Source: Sphingomonas sp. PP-F2F-G114-C0414 (lineage in GTDB: Bacteria; Pseudomonadota; Alphaproteobacteria; Sphingomonadales; Sphingomonadaceae). Taken from it: 64,000 bases of DNA. Below are positions 18,184 to 27,937 of the stretch, piece by piece. The stretch is from assembly GCF_003688595.1 (NCBI RefSeq), contig NZ_RCWT01000009.1, positions 682,001 through 746,000 of the forward strand, written 5' to 3'. Both the position numbers and the translations under genes were made by a program. Below the pieces are notes generated by a model that saw only the letters and a program-made list of their open reading frames with translations, made no database searches and was not told the DNA's origin. Every line of letters starts with the position of its first letter. Position 1 is the stretch's first letter.

Positions 18184-18945
18184 CTAAAACCTTTGCCCAG
18201 AGCAGCCGCGGCATCCGGGGTCCTTGGGCAGACGGATCGTGCGAAACCGCAGGCCGAGCAGGTCGACCAGCAGCAACTTACCCGCTTGATCGTCGCCGAA
18301 CGGTGCGATCGCGCGCAGGACTTCGAGCGCGGCGAGGCTGCCCAGCACGCCGGTGACCGGGCCCAGCACGCCGTCTTCCGCGCAGCTTGTCTCGGCGCGC
18401 TCGGGATCGTCGCCGACGAAACAGCGGTAACACGGCTTGTCGAGTTCCCACCCCCGGTAGGTCGCGAGCTGTCCTTCGAACTGGCCGACGGCGGCCGACA
18501 CGAGCGGGATGCGTAGCGCGTTGGCGGCATCCGCGACGCAAAACCGGGTCGCGAAATTGTCGCAACCGTCGAGCACGACGTCCGCGCCCGCCAACAGTGC
18601 AGCGGCATTGGTCGGGTCGATGCGTGTACGGTGGACGTCGACCGTCACGTAAGGATTGATTCGCCCGACCGCCGCCGCCGCCGCGTCGACCTTGGCGACG
18701 CCGGTGTCGGCGGTGGTGAAGATCGTCTGGCGCTGCAGGTTGGACGGTTCGACCAAGTCGTCGTCGATCAGGATCAGCCGACCGATCCCGGCGGCCCCAA
18801 GATATTGGAGCGCGGGCGAGCCGATCCCGCCGGCACCGACGATCGCGACGGTCGCGGCCTTCAGTCGCGCCTGGCCGGTGCCGCCGAATTCCTTGAGGAC
18901 GATATGCCGCGCATACCGGGTGAGTTCGTCGTCGGAGAGGATCAT
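18184..18945 (-). CDS. moeB: ThiF/MoeB-type adenylyltransferase (molybdopterin-synthase adenylyltransferase)
   Basis: A 253-residue E1-like enzyme that adenylates the C-terminus of a ubiquitin-like sulfur carrier. It has the ATP-binding VGAGGIGSPALQYL near residue 35, DDDLVEPSNLQRQ, GCDNFATR, and a zinc-binding CxxC pair set (CYRC and a C-terminal CRGC). The family cannot be split cleanly into MoeB and ThiF by sequence alone. It is the last gene of the ubiE-to-moeB run and overlaps the preceding hypothetical gene by 4 bases. Confidence 0.88.
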   Translation of the reverse strand: MILSDDELTRYARHIVLKEFGGTGQARLKAATVAIVGAGGIGSPALQYLGAAGIGRLILIDDDLVEPSNLQRQTIFTTADTGVAKVDAAAAAVGRINPYVTVDVHRTRIDPTNAAALLAGADVVLDGCDNFATRFCVADAANALRIPLVSAAVGQFEGQLATYRGWELDKPCYRCFVGDDPERAETSCAEDGVLGPVTGVLGSLAALEVLRAIAPFGDDQAGKLLLVDLLGLRFRTIRLPKDPGCRGCSGQRF

Positions 18946-19406
18946 GCGCCCCAGGCGAACGTCAGGCTGGTGCGATACCAGGTGTCGCTATCGGTATCGA
19001 CCACGTCGATCGCATCGCGCGCGCCGAGGATGACGCCGGCCGCATATTGCTCCACGGTCGGGCAGTCGATCGCACGCGGGGTGATCCGCCGGACGCGGCC
19101 GTCGGGGGTCATCAGCACCGCAAGGTCGATGCTGAGCGTCCAGCCCTGTGTCGTCCGGATCGCCCTTGCGCACCGCCCGGCCATGACTTCGCCGTGCACA
19201 TAGGCCGATGTGTTGGCCAGCGTCGTCGAGCGTTGGCGGATGCGCAGGACCGGCAAGGCACTCCAATCCTGCGGAGCCAGCGGTACGCCGGCAGAGGCCC
19301 CGCCGCTCGACGGCATGCTGGGCGATGTCTGTGCAGCCGGAGGCGTGGATAGGATCGCACCGGGGGGGGCGACGACCTGGAGAAGGGCGAACAGGGCGCC
19401 GATCAT
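18942..19406 (-). CDS. Hypothetical exported protein
   Basis: A 154-residue protein I do not recognise. The first 20 residues are hydrophobic ([18 protein letters not shown]) and likely a Sec signal, followed by a proline/serine-rich linker and a small domain with two cysteines ([10 protein letters not shown] and [10 protein letters not shown]) that may pair in the periplasm. It overlaps dut upstream and moeB downstream by 4 bases each, so it is translated with them, but this housekeeping context does not assign a function. Confidence 0.75.
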   Translation of the reverse strand: MIGALFALLQVVAPPGAILSTPPAAQTSPSMPSSGGASAGVPLAPQDWSALPVLRIRQRSTTLANTSAYVHGEVMAGRCARAIRTTQGWTLSIDLAVLMTPDGRVRRITPRAIDCPTVEQYAAGVILGARDAIDVVDTDSDTWYRTSLTFAWGA

Positions 19407-19840
19407 CGTCCGGTCGATCCGAAGCCGCCTGCGCCACGCGTCGTGTCGTCGAGCATCGCGACTTCGGTCAGCGTCGCACGCAGGACGACCGCGGGAACGA
19501 GCTGCGCGATGCGGTCGCCGCGCGCGATCGCGAACGGCTCGCGGCCGAGATTGGCGAGGATCACCTTCACTTCGCCGCGATAGTCGCTGTCGATCGTGCC
19601 GGGGGTGTTGAGGCAGGTGACGCCGTGCTTCAGCGCGAGGCCTGAGCGCGGGCGGACCTGGACTTCGTGACCGGGCGGGATCGCGATCGCGAAACCCGTC
19701 GCCACCGCAGCGCGGTCGCCGGGCGCGAGCGTCAGCGCTTCGGCGGCGACCACGTCCATCCCGGCAGCGCCATCGGTCGCATAAGCAGGCAGTGGCAGGC
19801 CTTCGCCGTGCGGCAGGCGTTTGAGTTCGATCCGGATCAT
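19403..19840 (-). CDS. dut: Deoxyuridine 5-prime-triphosphate nucleotidohydrolase
   Basis: A 145-residue trimeric dUTPase that hydrolyses dUTP to dUMP, keeping uracil out of DNA and feeding dTMP synthesis. All five motifs are visible in order: [47 protein letters not shown] and the C-terminal [10 protein letters not shown]. Start and stop overlap coaBC and the hypothetical gene by 4 bases each, the usual coaBC-dut arrangement. Confidence 0.97.
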   Translation of the reverse strand: MIRIELKRLPHGEGLPLPAYATDGAAGMDVVAAEALTLAPGDRAAVATGFAIAIPPGHEVQVRPRSGLALKHGVTCLNTPGTIDSDYRGEVKVILANLGREPFAIARGDRIAQLVPAVVLRATLTEVAMLDDTTRGAGGFGSTGR

Positions 19841-21024
19841 GATTCGGGTTCTAGCGCATCGGCGATGCGGTCCGCCAGTCGTGCGGCGACCGTCTCTTTC
19901 GGCAGCCGCTCCCAGCTTTCGACGCCGGTCGCGGTGACCAGATGGACGCTGTTGTCGGCGCCGCCCATCACGTCGCCCGATACGTCGTTCGCGACGATCC
20001 AGTCGGCCGACTTGCGGAGGCGCTTGGCGGTCGCGTGTTCGATCACGTTTTCGGTCTCCGCGGCGAAGCCGATCACCAGACGTGGTCGCCGCGAGCCGTG
20101 CGCGAGCGTGGCGAGGATGTCCGGGTTCTCCGCGAGCGAGAGCAGCGGAGTCGCACCGTTTTTCTTGATCTTCTGCGGGGCGGAGTCGACGTGCCAGTCG
20201 GCGACCGCCGCGACCATCACGGCGGCGTCGACCGGCAGCGCCGCGTCGACCGCGCTCGCCATCTGCCGCGCGGTCTCGACGTCGATCCGGTCGACTCCGG
20301 CAGGCGTGGGAAGCGTGACCGGGCCGGCGACCAGCGTGACGCGCGCGCCGAGATCCGCCAGCGCCGCGGCGATCGCGAACCCCTGTTTGCCGGAGGATCG
20401 GTTGGCGATGTAGCGGACCGGGTCGATCGGCTCATGCGTCGGGCCGGCGGTGACGAGGATATGACGCCCCTCCAGTCTGCCGGGGCGGGGCGGTGTCAGC
20501 ATCGCCTCGACCGCCGCCACGATCGCTGGCGGTTCTGGCAGGCGGCCGGGGCCGAATTCCCCGCAGGCCATCATCCCTTCGTCGGGTTGCAGGACGGTGA
20601 TCCCGTCGGCGCGAAGCTGCGCCACGTTGCGGACGGTCGCCGCGTGTTGCCACATGCGGACGTTCATCGCCGGCGCGACCAGCACGCGCGTATCGGTCGC
20701 CAGCAGCAGCGTCGTCGCGAGATCGTTCGCCATGCCGGTCGCCATACGCGCGATCAGATCCGCGGTCGCGGGGGCGACGACGATCAGGTCGGCCTCGCGG
20801 CTGAGCTGGATATGGCCCATCTCGGCCTCGTCCTTGAGGTCCCACAGCGTCGTGTAGACCTTGTCCTCGCTGAGCGCGGCAAGCGTCATCGGCGTGACGA
20901 AATGATGCGCCGCCTCGGTCATCACGCAGCGCACGGCGTGGCCGCTGGTCTTGAGCAGGCGGATGAGTTCGGCGGCCTTGTAGGCCGCGATCCCGCCGCC
21001 GACGATCAGGAGGATGCGTTTCAT
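19837..21024 (-). CDS. coaBC: Bifunctional phosphopantothenoylcysteine decarboxylase / phosphopantothenate-cysteine ligase
   Basis: A 395-residue fusion for two steps of coenzyme A synthesis. The N-terminal flavoprotein (CoaC) half shows [42 protein letters not shown] and the ACGEFGPGR clamp; the C-terminal CoaB half shows the [25 protein letters not shown] region. It overlaps dut and follows the membrane protein gene by 10 bases. Confidence 0.96.
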   Translation of the reverse strand: MKRILLIVGGGIAAYKAAELIRLLKTSGHAVRCVMTEAAHHFVTPMTLAALSEDKVYTTLWDLKDEAEMGHIQLSREADLIVVAPATADLIARMATGMANDLATTLLLATDTRVLVAPAMNVRMWQHAATVRNVAQLRADGITVLQPDEGMMACGEFGPGRLPEPPAIVAAVEAMLTPPRPGRLEGRHILVTAGPTHEPIDPVRYIANRSSGKQGFAIAAALADLGARVTLVAGPVTLPTPAGVDRIDVETARQMASAVDAALPVDAAVMVAAVADWHVDSAPQKIKKNGATPLLSLAENPDILATLAHGSRRPRLVIGFAAETENVIEHATAKRLRKSADWIVANDVSGDVMGGADNSVHLVTATGVESWERLPKETVAARLADRIADALEPES

Positions 21025-21034
21025 CGGCGCAGTT

Positions 21035-22180
21035 CTAGCGGATAACGCGCGTCACCGTAATGCGTCGCGTATCGCGTGCGGCGGCGATCATGTCGCGCAG
21101 GCCGTCGACCGCGAACACCAGCCCGACCAGCAGCACCGGCGTGGTCATCAGCGCCCAGTAGAAATTGTCGCTGCGCGCGAACAGCGAGATCAGCGCGGCA
21201 TAGGCGGCGAACACGACCAGCGCGCGCGTCGCGACCGCATCGCGCCACGCGAGCCAGCCGAACAGCGCCATGCCGAGGACCAGCGAGGCGAGCCATTGCG
21301 GCAGGATGTCGAGGCCCGACGAGATGGTCGCGAGCCGGACGTAGAACCCGAACCCTTCGAGCCCGCTCCAGCCTTGCGACACGCGGTCGAGCGGCCCGCT
21401 CACCAGCGACACCGCGTGCGCATGGGCGGCAAGGACGATCGCGAAGATTGCGATCGCGCCGAGCCAGCCCAGCGTCTCGCGGCGCTCGCCTTCGAGCCAC
21501 GCGAAGACGGCCATGATCGCGACGTACAGCAACGCGGTCTCGCGGATCAGCATCGCCGACAGCCCGAACGCGACCGCGGGCAACCAGTGGCCGGGACGGC
21601 GCAACGCGAGCGACACTGCGATCAGCGGGCCCGCCCACACCTCGTGGAACATCACGAAACTCGGATCGAGGTTTACGAAGAGCCCCGCGACGGCGAGCAA
21701 GCCCGCGGCACCGAGCGGCACCAAGCCGGTCATCGCCGGACGAAGCCGCGCGACCCAGGCGAGGATCGTTCCGACGCACAACCCCAGCAGCAGCAGGTTC
21801 ACCAGCATCGGGGGCAGAGCCGCCTCGACGACCGCCAACGTCGGCAGGCGGACCGCGAAGAAGGGTTTCAGGGGGTAATGCCCCATGCGCTGCGCCTCGG
21901 CCGCGGCCGTGTAGTAGGGCGAGCCGCCGCGGATCCCGGCAACGATCGACTGGTACAGCAGGAGGTCGGTCTGGCCCGGCGGTGGCGGGTCGGCAGCCAC
22001 CGAACCGGCAGCGGTCCCGGACATGCTGCTCGGTCGCGGGCCGGGTGAGGCGATCGCGCCGAGGCACGCCGCCAGGAACACGAGCAACACCACGATACCG
22101 ATCCGCGCGTGCGCCGACGGCATGCCCGCGAACCGGGTCGCGCCGGTCGTCCATACCGGAGCGCCGCGGCGCGTCTTCAT
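21035..22180 (-). CDS. Polytopic membrane protein of unknown function
   Basis: A 381-residue protein with roughly eight to ten hydrophobic segments. After the first segment (IGIVVLLVFLAACLGAIA) there is a soluble loop containing DLLLYQSIVAGIRGGSPYY and KPFFAVRLPTLA, a layout reminiscent of GT-C-type membrane glycosyltransferases or other lipid-sugar handling proteins, but no catalytic motif is certain. The ATG at 22,180, 4 bases after the ubiB stop, is preferred over a longer frame overlapping ubiB. It is in line with coaBC. Confidence 0.75.
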   Translation of the reverse strand: MKTRRGAPVWTTGATRFAGMPSAHARIGIVVLLVFLAACLGAIASPGPRPSSMSGTAAGSVAADPPPPGQTDLLLYQSIVAGIRGGSPYYTAAAEAQRMGHYPLKPFFAVRLPTLAVVEAALPPMLVNLLLLGLCVGTILAWVARLRPAMTGLVPLGAAGLLAVAGLFVNLDPSFVMFHEVWAGPLIAVSLALRRPGHWLPAVAFGLSAMLIRETALLYVAIMAVFAWLEGERRETLGWLGAIAIFAIVLAAHAHAVSLVSGPLDRVSQGWSGLEGFGFYVRLATISSGLDILPQWLASLVLGMALFGWLAWRDAVATRALVVFAAYAALISLFARSDNFYWALMTTPVLLVGLVFAVDGLRDMIAAARDTRRITVTRVIR

Positions 22181-22184
22181 GCCC

Positions 22185-23717
22185 TCAACCAAGAAGCAGC
22201 GTCGTCGCGACCCCGGCAGCGGCAGCGAGCACCGCGACCAGACCGTAACGCCAGCCGCCACCGATCCGGATCACCTCGATCTCGCGCAACGGCATCGTCG
22301 GCGGGGCGCCGCCGGGGGCGGGGTAGTGCGCCTCGATCCGGCGGACCAGTTCGGGGAGCCGGGTCAGCGTCTGGACGTCGGCGATCAGGCGTTCGGCGAT
22401 CATCGCCTCGGGGCCGAGCTCGCCGCGGATCCAGTCGCGGACGAACGGCTCGGCGGTTTCCCACAGGTTGATGTCGGGGTTGAGGCTGGTCGCGACGCCC
22501 TCGACCATCACCATCGTCTTCTGGAGTAGTAGCAGATGCGGCTGCGTCACCATGTCGAAATCGCGCGTGATCGAGAACAGGCTGTCGAGCATCATGCCGA
22601 TCGACATATCCTTGACCGGCAGCCCGCGCATCGGTTCGCCGACCGCCCGCAGCGCCGTCGCGAATTCGGCGACGTCGTGGTGCGCGGGGACGTAGCCTGC
22701 CTCGAAATGGATCTCGGCGACGCGTTTGTAGTTGCCGGTGATCAGGCCGTAGAGGATCTCGGCGAGCCAGACGCGTGCACGACGGTCGATCCGGCCCATG
22801 ATGCCGAAGTCGATCGCGGCGATGCGATTGCCGGGGAGCGCGAACAGGTTTCCCTGGTGCATGTCGGCGTGGAAGAACCCGTCGGCGATCGCCTGGCGCA
22901 AGAACGCGCGGACCAATGTCTGCGCGAGCGCGGGGAGGTCGTAGCCGGCGGCGACCAGCGCCGCGCGGTCGGACAGCTTGATGCCGTCGATCCACTCGAT
23001 CGTCATGACCTTCGCAGTCGAGCGTGCCCAGTCGATCGCGGGGATGACGAAATCGGGCTCGGCGGTCATGCCCTCCGCGAGTTCCGAGGCGGACGCGGCT
23101 TCGCGGCGGAAGTTGAGTTCGCGTAAGGTCCAGCGCTTGAACGTCTCGATCGTGAGGCGGGGGCGCAGGCGCATCGCCTCGGGGCTGAGCGCCTCGAGTT
23201 GCGCTGCGGCCCAGCTGTAGGTGTCGATCGCGCGCGCGAAGTCGTCTTCTACGCCGGGGCGGAGGACCTTTACGGCGACCTGGCGGCCATCCGTCGTAAC
23301 AGCGCGGTGGACTTGGGCGATCGACGCGGCGCCGACGGGGATCGGCTCGATGCGCGAGAACAGCGTCTCCAGCGGCTTGCCGAAGCTCGCCAGCATCGCC
23401 GCTTCGATCGTCTCGTAGGGGACCGGGGAGAGCTGGTCCTGAAGCCGCAACAGATCCTGCGCGGCGTCCTCGCCGACGAGATCCGGCCGCGTGGCGAGCG
23501 TCTGCCCGAGCTTGATCGCCGCCGGCCCGATCGCCTGGAACGCATCCGCATAGCGCGGCACTGCCGGCACGCGCGCTCCGAACCGCGCGATCCGCGCTAG
23601 GCGGCGGACGGGGGCGGGGGTGTTCGGATCACGCTCGATCCCGCGCAGCGCGCCGTGGCGTGCGAGAATGCGGCCCCATTTGAGGAGGCGCCAGACGTGG
23701 GTTGTGGACGCGGTCAC
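22185..23717 (-). CDS. ubiB: UbiB / ABC1 kinase-like ubiquinone biosynthesis protein
   Basis: A 510-residue atypical protein kinase-like ATPase needed for ubiquinone synthesis. It shows the family-specific KxGQ motif (AIKLGQTLATRPDL), the alanine-rich nucleotide loop (PVGAASIAQVH), the VKVLRPG lysine, and the catalytic HADMHQGN plus AIDFGIMG. Two hydrophobic segments at the C-terminus anchor it to the inner membrane. It follows ubiE, separated by a large inverted repeat, and precedes the membrane protein by 4 bases. Confidence 0.95.
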   Translation of the reverse strand: MTASTTHVWRLLKWGRILARHGALRGIERDPNTPAPVRRLARIARFGARVPAVPRYADAFQAIGPAAIKLGQTLATRPDLVGEDAAQDLLRLQDQLSPVPYETIEAAMLASFGKPLETLFSRIEPIPVGAASIAQVHRAVTTDGRQVAVKVLRPGVEDDFARAIDTYSWAAAQLEALSPEAMRLRPRLTIETFKRWTLRELNFRREAASASELAEGMTAEPDFVIPAIDWARSTAKVMTIEWIDGIKLSDRAALVAAGYDLPALAQTLVRAFLRQAIADGFFHADMHQGNLFALPGNRIAAIDFGIMGRIDRRARVWLAEILYGLITGNYKRVAEIHFEAGYVPAHHDVAEFATALRAVGEPMRGLPVKDMSIGMMLDSLFSITRDFDMVTQPHLLLLQKTMVMVEGVATSLNPDINLWETAEPFVRDWIRGELGPEAMIAERLIADVQTLTRLPELVRRIEAHYPAPGGAPPTMPLREIEVIRIGGGWRYGLVAVLAAAAGVATTLLLG

Positions 23718-23744
23718 TGGGCGAGGGCGCCTTGAGAAGGGTTT

Positions 23745-23976
23745 TGTTCACGCGAAGGCGCGAAGGCGCGAAGAGAAGGAAGAACTGGTTCGCGCAGAGG
23801 CGCAGAGGCGCGGAGGTGTTGTTCTTCGCCGCGGATGCGGCTTTTAATAACCGACGTCAGGGCGTCATAGCGCTGATGCGCAAGAGCCGCCTTGGCGCCC
23901 TCGCGCCCACTTACTCTCCGCGCCTCTGCGCCTCTGCGCGAACAAATCTTCGCGCCTTCGCGCCTTCGCGTGATCA
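23745..23976. repeat. Large inverted repeat built of short tandem GC units, between ubiE and ubiB
   Basis: The left arm carries ACGCGAAGGCGCGAAGGCGC then GCGCAGAGGCGCAGAGGCGC; the right arm carries the complements in reverse order (CGCGCCTCTGCGCCTCTGCG and GCGCCTTCGCGCCTTCGCG). Each arm is itself a tandem of a 9-base unit. The centre is about 90 bases. It touches the ubiE stop codon. No open frame in it looks real. Confidence 0.8.
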
Positions 23977-24741
23977 CTAGATCTTCCACCCGCTGTGGAT
24001 CGCGACGAGCCCGCCAAGAAGTGGCTCGACCTTCGTCTGCACGAATCCGGCGTCCGCGATCATGCCCTTGAACTTGGGCATGTCGGGGAAGCGGCGGATC
24101 GATTCGATGAGGTAGCGGTAGCTGTCGGCGTCTTGCGCCAGAAGCTGGCCGAGCTTCGGGACCATCTTGTGCGAATAGGCGTCGTATACCTCGGCGAACC
24201 CGGGCCAGACGGTGGTCGAGAATTCGAGGCAGTAAAAGCGGCCGCCGCGGCGCAGGACGCGGTGGGCCTCGCGGAGCGCCTTCGGGATATCCGTCACGTT
24301 ACGGATGCCGAACGCGATCGTGTACGCGTCGAAGAACTTGTCGGGGAAGGTCAGCGTTTCCGCATTGGCTTCGGTCCAGACGAGGCCGTCGATCCCGCGC
24401 TTCTGCGCGCGTTGCATGCCGACTTCGAGCATCTGCGGGTTGATGTCGGCGACCGTGATCGACGCGCCCGACGGCTCCATGCGGAAGGCGATGTCGCCCG
24501 TGCCGCCGGCCATGTCGAGGATCTGCTCGCCCTCGCGCGGTTTCACGCGGCGGACGAAGCGGTCCTTCCACAGGCGGTGCATGCCGCCCGACATCGCATC
24601 GTTCATCAGGTCGTATTTGCCTGCGACGTTCGAGAAGACGCCGCCGACGCGGGCGGTCTTCTCGGTGGCGGGGATGTCTTCGTAGCCGAAGGAGACGGTA
24701 TCGGGCGTGAGTGCGGGCGCGGGCGCGATCAAGTCGTTCAT
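23977..24741 (-). CDS. ubiE: Demethylmenaquinone/ubiquinone methyltransferase
   Basis: A 254-residue class I SAM-dependent C-methyltransferase of quinone synthesis. It has the GGVFSNVAGKYDLMND region, the SAM motif DMAGGTGDIA, and FGIRNVTDIPKALREAHRVL followed by CLEFSTT. The ATG giving MNDLIAPAPALT is chosen over an upstream in-frame start because it leaves a spacer to the divergent mutM. It begins the ubiE-ubiB-(membrane)-coaBC-dut run. Confidence 0.95.
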   Translation of the reverse strand: MNDLIAPAPALTPDTVSFGYEDIPATEKTARVGGVFSNVAGKYDLMNDAMSGGMHRLWKDRFVRRVKPREGEQILDMAGGTGDIAFRMEPSGASITVADINPQMLEVGMQRAQKRGIDGLVWTEANAETLTFPDKFFDAYTIAFGIRNVTDIPKALREAHRVLRRGGRFYCLEFSTTVWPGFAEVYDAYSHKMVPKLGQLLAQDADSYRYLIESIRRFPDMPKFKGMIADAGFVQTKVEPLLGGLVAIHSGWKI

Positions 24742-24797
24742 ATCCTGCGCTCTAGCCGCGCCTTGTGGCGCGAGCAAACGCAACCTAGCTGCAAACC

Positions 24798-25613
24798 GTG
24801 CCAGAATTACCAGAAGTCGAAACCACCGTGCGCGGGCTGGAGCCCGTGCTGAAGGGCCAGCGCCTGACCTCGGTCGAGCCGCGCCGCGCCGACCTGCGCA
24901 AAGCGATCCCGGTCGACCTGCGCCAGCGGATGACCGGGGCGACCGTTACGCATCTGGGACGTCGCGCGAAATACGGGCTGATCGATACCGATCGCGGCGA
25001 TACGCTCGTCTTCCATCTCGGCATGTCGGGCCGCTGGCGGGTCGATCCGAGCGAATTGCTCGCGCACGATCATCTGCTGATCGGCACTGAGGCGGGGCGA
25101 ACGGTGGCGCTCAACGATCCGCGGCGATTCGGCTTTCTCGATCTGTGGGCGACCGAGGACATCGCGAATTACCCGCCGTTCCTCAGCATGGGGCCGGAGC
25201 CGCTCGGCCCCGACCTGACCGCCGCGTATCTGCTGGAAGCGCTTGAAGGGCGGGGGGCGTCGATCAAGGCGATGCTGCTCGACCAGCGAATCGTCGCGGG
25301 GCTCGGCAACATCTATGTCTGCGAAGCGCTGCACATGGCGAAGATCGCACCGTCACGCGCGGCGGGGCGGATCTCGCTGTTTCGACTCGAGCGACTCGTC
25401 GAGGCGATTCGGACGGTGCTGACCGCCGCGATCCTGGCGGGCGGGTCTTCGCTCCGGGACTACGTCCGGCCGGACGGCGAACTCGGCTATTTCTCCAAGC
25501 AATGGCGCGTCTATGGGCGTGAAGGGGAGGCGTGCGAATGCGGTGCCGTCGTCAAACGGCGTACTGAGGGCGGGCGCTCGACCTTCTGGTGTGCGAAGTG
25601 CCAACGCGGCTGA
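24798..25613 (+). CDS. mutM: Formamidopyrimidine-DNA glycosylase
   Basis: A 271-residue DNA repair enzyme removing 8-oxoguanine. The GTG start is fixed by the obligatory N-terminal proline: the protein begins PELPEVETTVRG, whose proline is the catalytic nucleophile. Further motifs are the HLGMSGRW loop, AGLGNIYVCEAL and a C-terminal zinc finger with CECG and CAKC. The divergent arrangement with ubiE is common in alphaproteobacteria. Confidence 0.97.
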   Translation: MPELPEVETTVRGLEPVLKGQRLTSVEPRRADLRKAIPVDLRQRMTGATVTHLGRRAKYGLIDTDRGDTLVFHLGMSGRWRVDPSELLAHDHLLIGTEAGRTVALNDPRRFGFLDLWATEDIANYPPFLSMGPEPLGPDLTAAYLLEALEGRGASIKAMLLDQRIVAGLGNIYVCEALHMAKIAPSRAAGRISLFRLERLVEAIRTVLTAAILAGGSSLRDYVRPDGELGYFSKQWRVYGREGEACECGAVVKRRTEGGRSTFWCAKCQRG

Positions 25614-25720
25614 GCGTTTCGGTTGACGCGCTGGAGCAAAGTGGGTAGGGCCGCGGCTTCGAGAGGGCGTAGGAGCAATCCGGCGCCCCTTTTTATTCAT
25701 TCGAACATCCAGAGGGCTTC

Positions 25721-25984
25721 ATGGCGAACACGCCGCAGGCGAAAAAGCGTATCCGTCGCAACGACCGTCGCGCGGAAGTGAACGGCAACCGCGTCGGCCG
25801 TATCCGTACCTTCATCAAGAAGGTCGAGGCCGCACTGGCATCGGGCGACAAGGGCGCAGCGACCACCGCACTCGCGGCCGCTCAGCCTGAGCTGCAGCGT
25901 GGCGTCGCCAAGGGCGTGCTGCACAAGAACACCGCGAGCCGCAAGTTCGCGCGTTTGACCAAGGCCGTGACCGGGCTCGCATAA
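25721..25984 (+). CDS. rpsT: 30S ribosomal protein S20
   Basis: An 87-residue basic protein beginning [17 protein letters not shown] and containing the conserved [20 protein letters not shown]. It binds 16S rRNA in early assembly. It follows mutM by 107 bases and ends in a clear terminator. Confidence 0.97.
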   Translation: MANTPQAKKRIRRNDRRAEVNGNRVGRIRTFIKKVEAALASGDKGAATTALAAAQPELQRGVAKGVLHKNTASRKFARLTKAVTGLA

Positions 25985-26011
25985 GCGACCGATCACTGTC
26001 GAAAGCGGATC

Positions 26012-26042
26012 ACCCGTCGGGACATTCCCGGCGGGTTTTTTG
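26012..26042 (+). terminator. Rho-independent terminator after rpsT
   Basis: ACCCGTCGGG-ACATT-CCCGGCGGGT followed by TTTTTTG: a stable stem with a T run, 28 bases after the stop. Confidence 0.9.
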
Positions 26043-26412
26043 CGTCTGCGAAGGGAACCAAGTGCGACGGTGCGTAACCCACGGATTCCCCGCGATTCGA
26101 GTGGTCCGAAGTCAAGTCATGGAATGATTGAATTCGCAAAAAATACGTAAACACAGCCACTTATAAAAATATCGACGCATTTCCGCGGCTTGATCAAGTC
26201 AACCCGCTTTATTTCGAAAATGTGACGCGTCGGGGTCTTGCCCGGATCGCCGATCGCTTCATAACGGGGCTCACAGCGACGGTGGTTTCCACCGCTGCAT
26301 CAAACACACAGGGCGAAGATGCCGGATGACCCTTGAGGTCGTCTGGGGACCATTTTCTGTCGGGACTATATCACCCGCGCGAGCAATCTCGCGGGGTCGG
26401 AGAAGCGTGCGC
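26043..26412. promoter_or_regulatory. dnaA upstream region with an AT-rich patch
   Basis: About 370 bases without a gene between the rpsT terminator and dnaA. Positions about 26,130-26,220 are strikingly AT-rich for this genome (AAAAAATACGTAAACA, TTATAAAAATAT) and likely hold the dnaA promoter. I see no clear TTATCCACA-type DnaA box cluster, so I do not call an origin. Confidence 0.45.
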
Positions 26413-27927
26413 GTGACGAAGTGGCAAGGATCAGTGACGCACGCGACCGAGGCCGAGAAGGCCTGGGCCCGCGTACGTGCATCCTTGCGCGAGTCGGCGG
26501 GGGCACGCCTGTTCGAGCAGTGGCTGAAACCGATTGAACTCGTTCCGGGTGACGATCGCGACACGATCCGGCTCGCACTGCCCTCGGCGTTCATGACGAA
26601 CTGGGTCCGCAATCACTATGCCGACCGGCTCGTGCTCGAATTCAAGCAGATCCTGCCCCACGTCCGCACCGTCCAGATCGAGACCCGGGCCCCGGGTCGC
26701 GCGCCCGTCGTGCTGGCGATCGAGCCGGTCGCCGATGCCATTCCAGCCAAGCCCGTCGCCGATCCGGTGCCGGTCGAGGCCAAGCCGGCACTCAAGCCGG
26801 TCGCCGAGCCTGCGCAGGTCTCGATGAAGTTCGGCGTCGATCCTTCGCTGAAGCCTGCGCCGGCGCCGGTTGCGGCCGCCGCGCCGGTCGGCGTGCCGGC
26901 CGAGCGGCCGCCGCTCGATCCGCGCTACACGTTTGCGCGATTCGTCGTCGATCCGTCGAACAAGGTCGCGTTCAACGCGGCCAAGGTGCTCGCCGAGCCC
27001 GGCCCGGTCCGGTTCAGCCCGTTGTTCCTCCACAGCGGCACGGGGCAGGGCAAGACCCATCTCATGCACGCGATCGGTCACGCGTTCCTCGAGCATAACC
27101 CGCACGCGATCGTGCTGTGCATGTCCGCCGAGCGGTTCATGTACGACTTCGTCGCGTCGATGCGCGCGCGCGATACGCATGCGTTCAAGCAGCGGCTGCG
27201 CGGTGCCGACCTGCTGTTGATCGACGATCTTCAGTTCATCGCCGGCAAGGACGCGACGCAGGAAGAATTCTTCCACACGGTCAACGAGATCATGGCGGCG
27301 GGCAAGCGGCTGGTGATCTCCGCCGATCGCTGCCCGCAGGCGCTCGAAGGCGTCGAGGCGCGGATCGTCAGCCGGATGTCGGTCGGTCTCGTTGCGGACA
27401 TCAAGGCGCCCGACCTGACGCTGCGCCGGACGATCCTCGACCGGAAGCTTGTCGACCTGCCCGACATGCGCGTGCCGACCGATGTGCTCGACCTGCTCGC
27501 GGCGCGGATCCATGCGAATATCCGCGAGCTGGAGGGCGCGCTGAACCGGGTCGTGGCGTATGCGCAGCTGACCGGGGACACCATCGACCTCGACTTCGCG
27601 GTGGCGACGTTGGGTGAGGTGCTTCGCGGCGCGCAGAAGCGCGTGACGATCGACGAGATCCAGAAGCTCGTGTCGGCGCATTTCGAACTGAAGCCGCTCG
27701 ACCTGATTTCGGCGCGGCGGGCTCGGGCGGTGGCGCGGCCGCGGCAGATCGCGATGTATCTGGCGAAGCGGCTGACGACGCGGTCGTTGCCGGAGATCGG
27801 CCGGAAGTTCGGCGGGCGCGATCACTCGACGGTGATCCATGCGGTGCGGAAGATCGAGGAACTGCGTGATTCGGACCGCGATATCGATGCCGCGGTGCGC
27901 GTGCTGATGCGCGAGCTCGAAGGCTAG
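26413..27927 (+). CDS. dnaA: Chromosomal replication initiator protein DnaA
   Basis: A 504-residue initiator. Domain I (EKAWARVRASLRES...) is followed by a long alanine/proline/valine-rich linker (about residues 100-165), then the AAA+ domain with Walker A GTGQGKTH, Walker B LLIDDLQF and sensor regions, and the C-terminal DNA-binding domain with ARPRQIAMYLAKRLTTRSLPEIG and the signature GRDHSTVIHA. The start is uncertain: GTG at 26,413 is chosen, with an in-frame GTG at 26,407 and an ATG at 26,326 as alternatives; GGAG at about 26,398 suits the GTG codons. It is followed by two palindromic repeats. Confidence 0.95.
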   Translation: MTKWQGSVTHATEAEKAWARVRASLRESAGARLFEQWLKPIELVPGDDRDTIRLALPSAFMTNWVRNHYADRLVLEFKQILPHVRTVQIETRAPGRAPVVLAIEPVADAIPAKPVADPVPVEAKPALKPVAEPAQVSMKFGVDPSLKPAPAPVAAAAPVGVPAERPPLDPRYTFARFVVDPSNKVAFNAAKVLAEPGPVRFSPLFLHSGTGQGKTHLMHAIGHAFLEHNPHAIVLCMSAERFMYDFVASMRARDTHAFKQRLRGADLLLIDDLQFIAGKDATQEEFFHTVNEIMAAGKRLVISADRCPQALEGVEARIVSRMSVGLVADIKAPDLTLRRTILDRKLVDLPDMRVPTDVLDLLAARIHANIRELEGALNRVVAYAQLTGDTIDLDFAVATLGEVLRGAQKRVTIDEIQKLVSAHFELKPLDLISARRARAVARPRQIAMYLAKRLTTRSLPEIGRKFGGRDHSTVIHAVRKIEELRDSDRDIDAAVRVLMRELEG

Positions 27928-27937
27928 GCTTTCCCTC

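Noticed and set aside
21014..22048. Long open frame on the plus strand opposite the membrane protein and coaBC
   Set aside because: It is composed mostly of R, H, D, E and Q with no hydrophobic core, the usual antisense shadow of a GC-rich gene. Similar shadows oppose trpS-murJ (28,696-30,090), yidC (39,271-40,740), dnaA (26,431-27,840) and the GMC gene (7,089-8,672).
26043..26412. Possible chromosomal replication origin next to dnaA
   Set aside because: There is an AT-rich patch but no cluster of DnaA boxes that I can identify, and in many alphaproteobacteria the origin is not beside dnaA.
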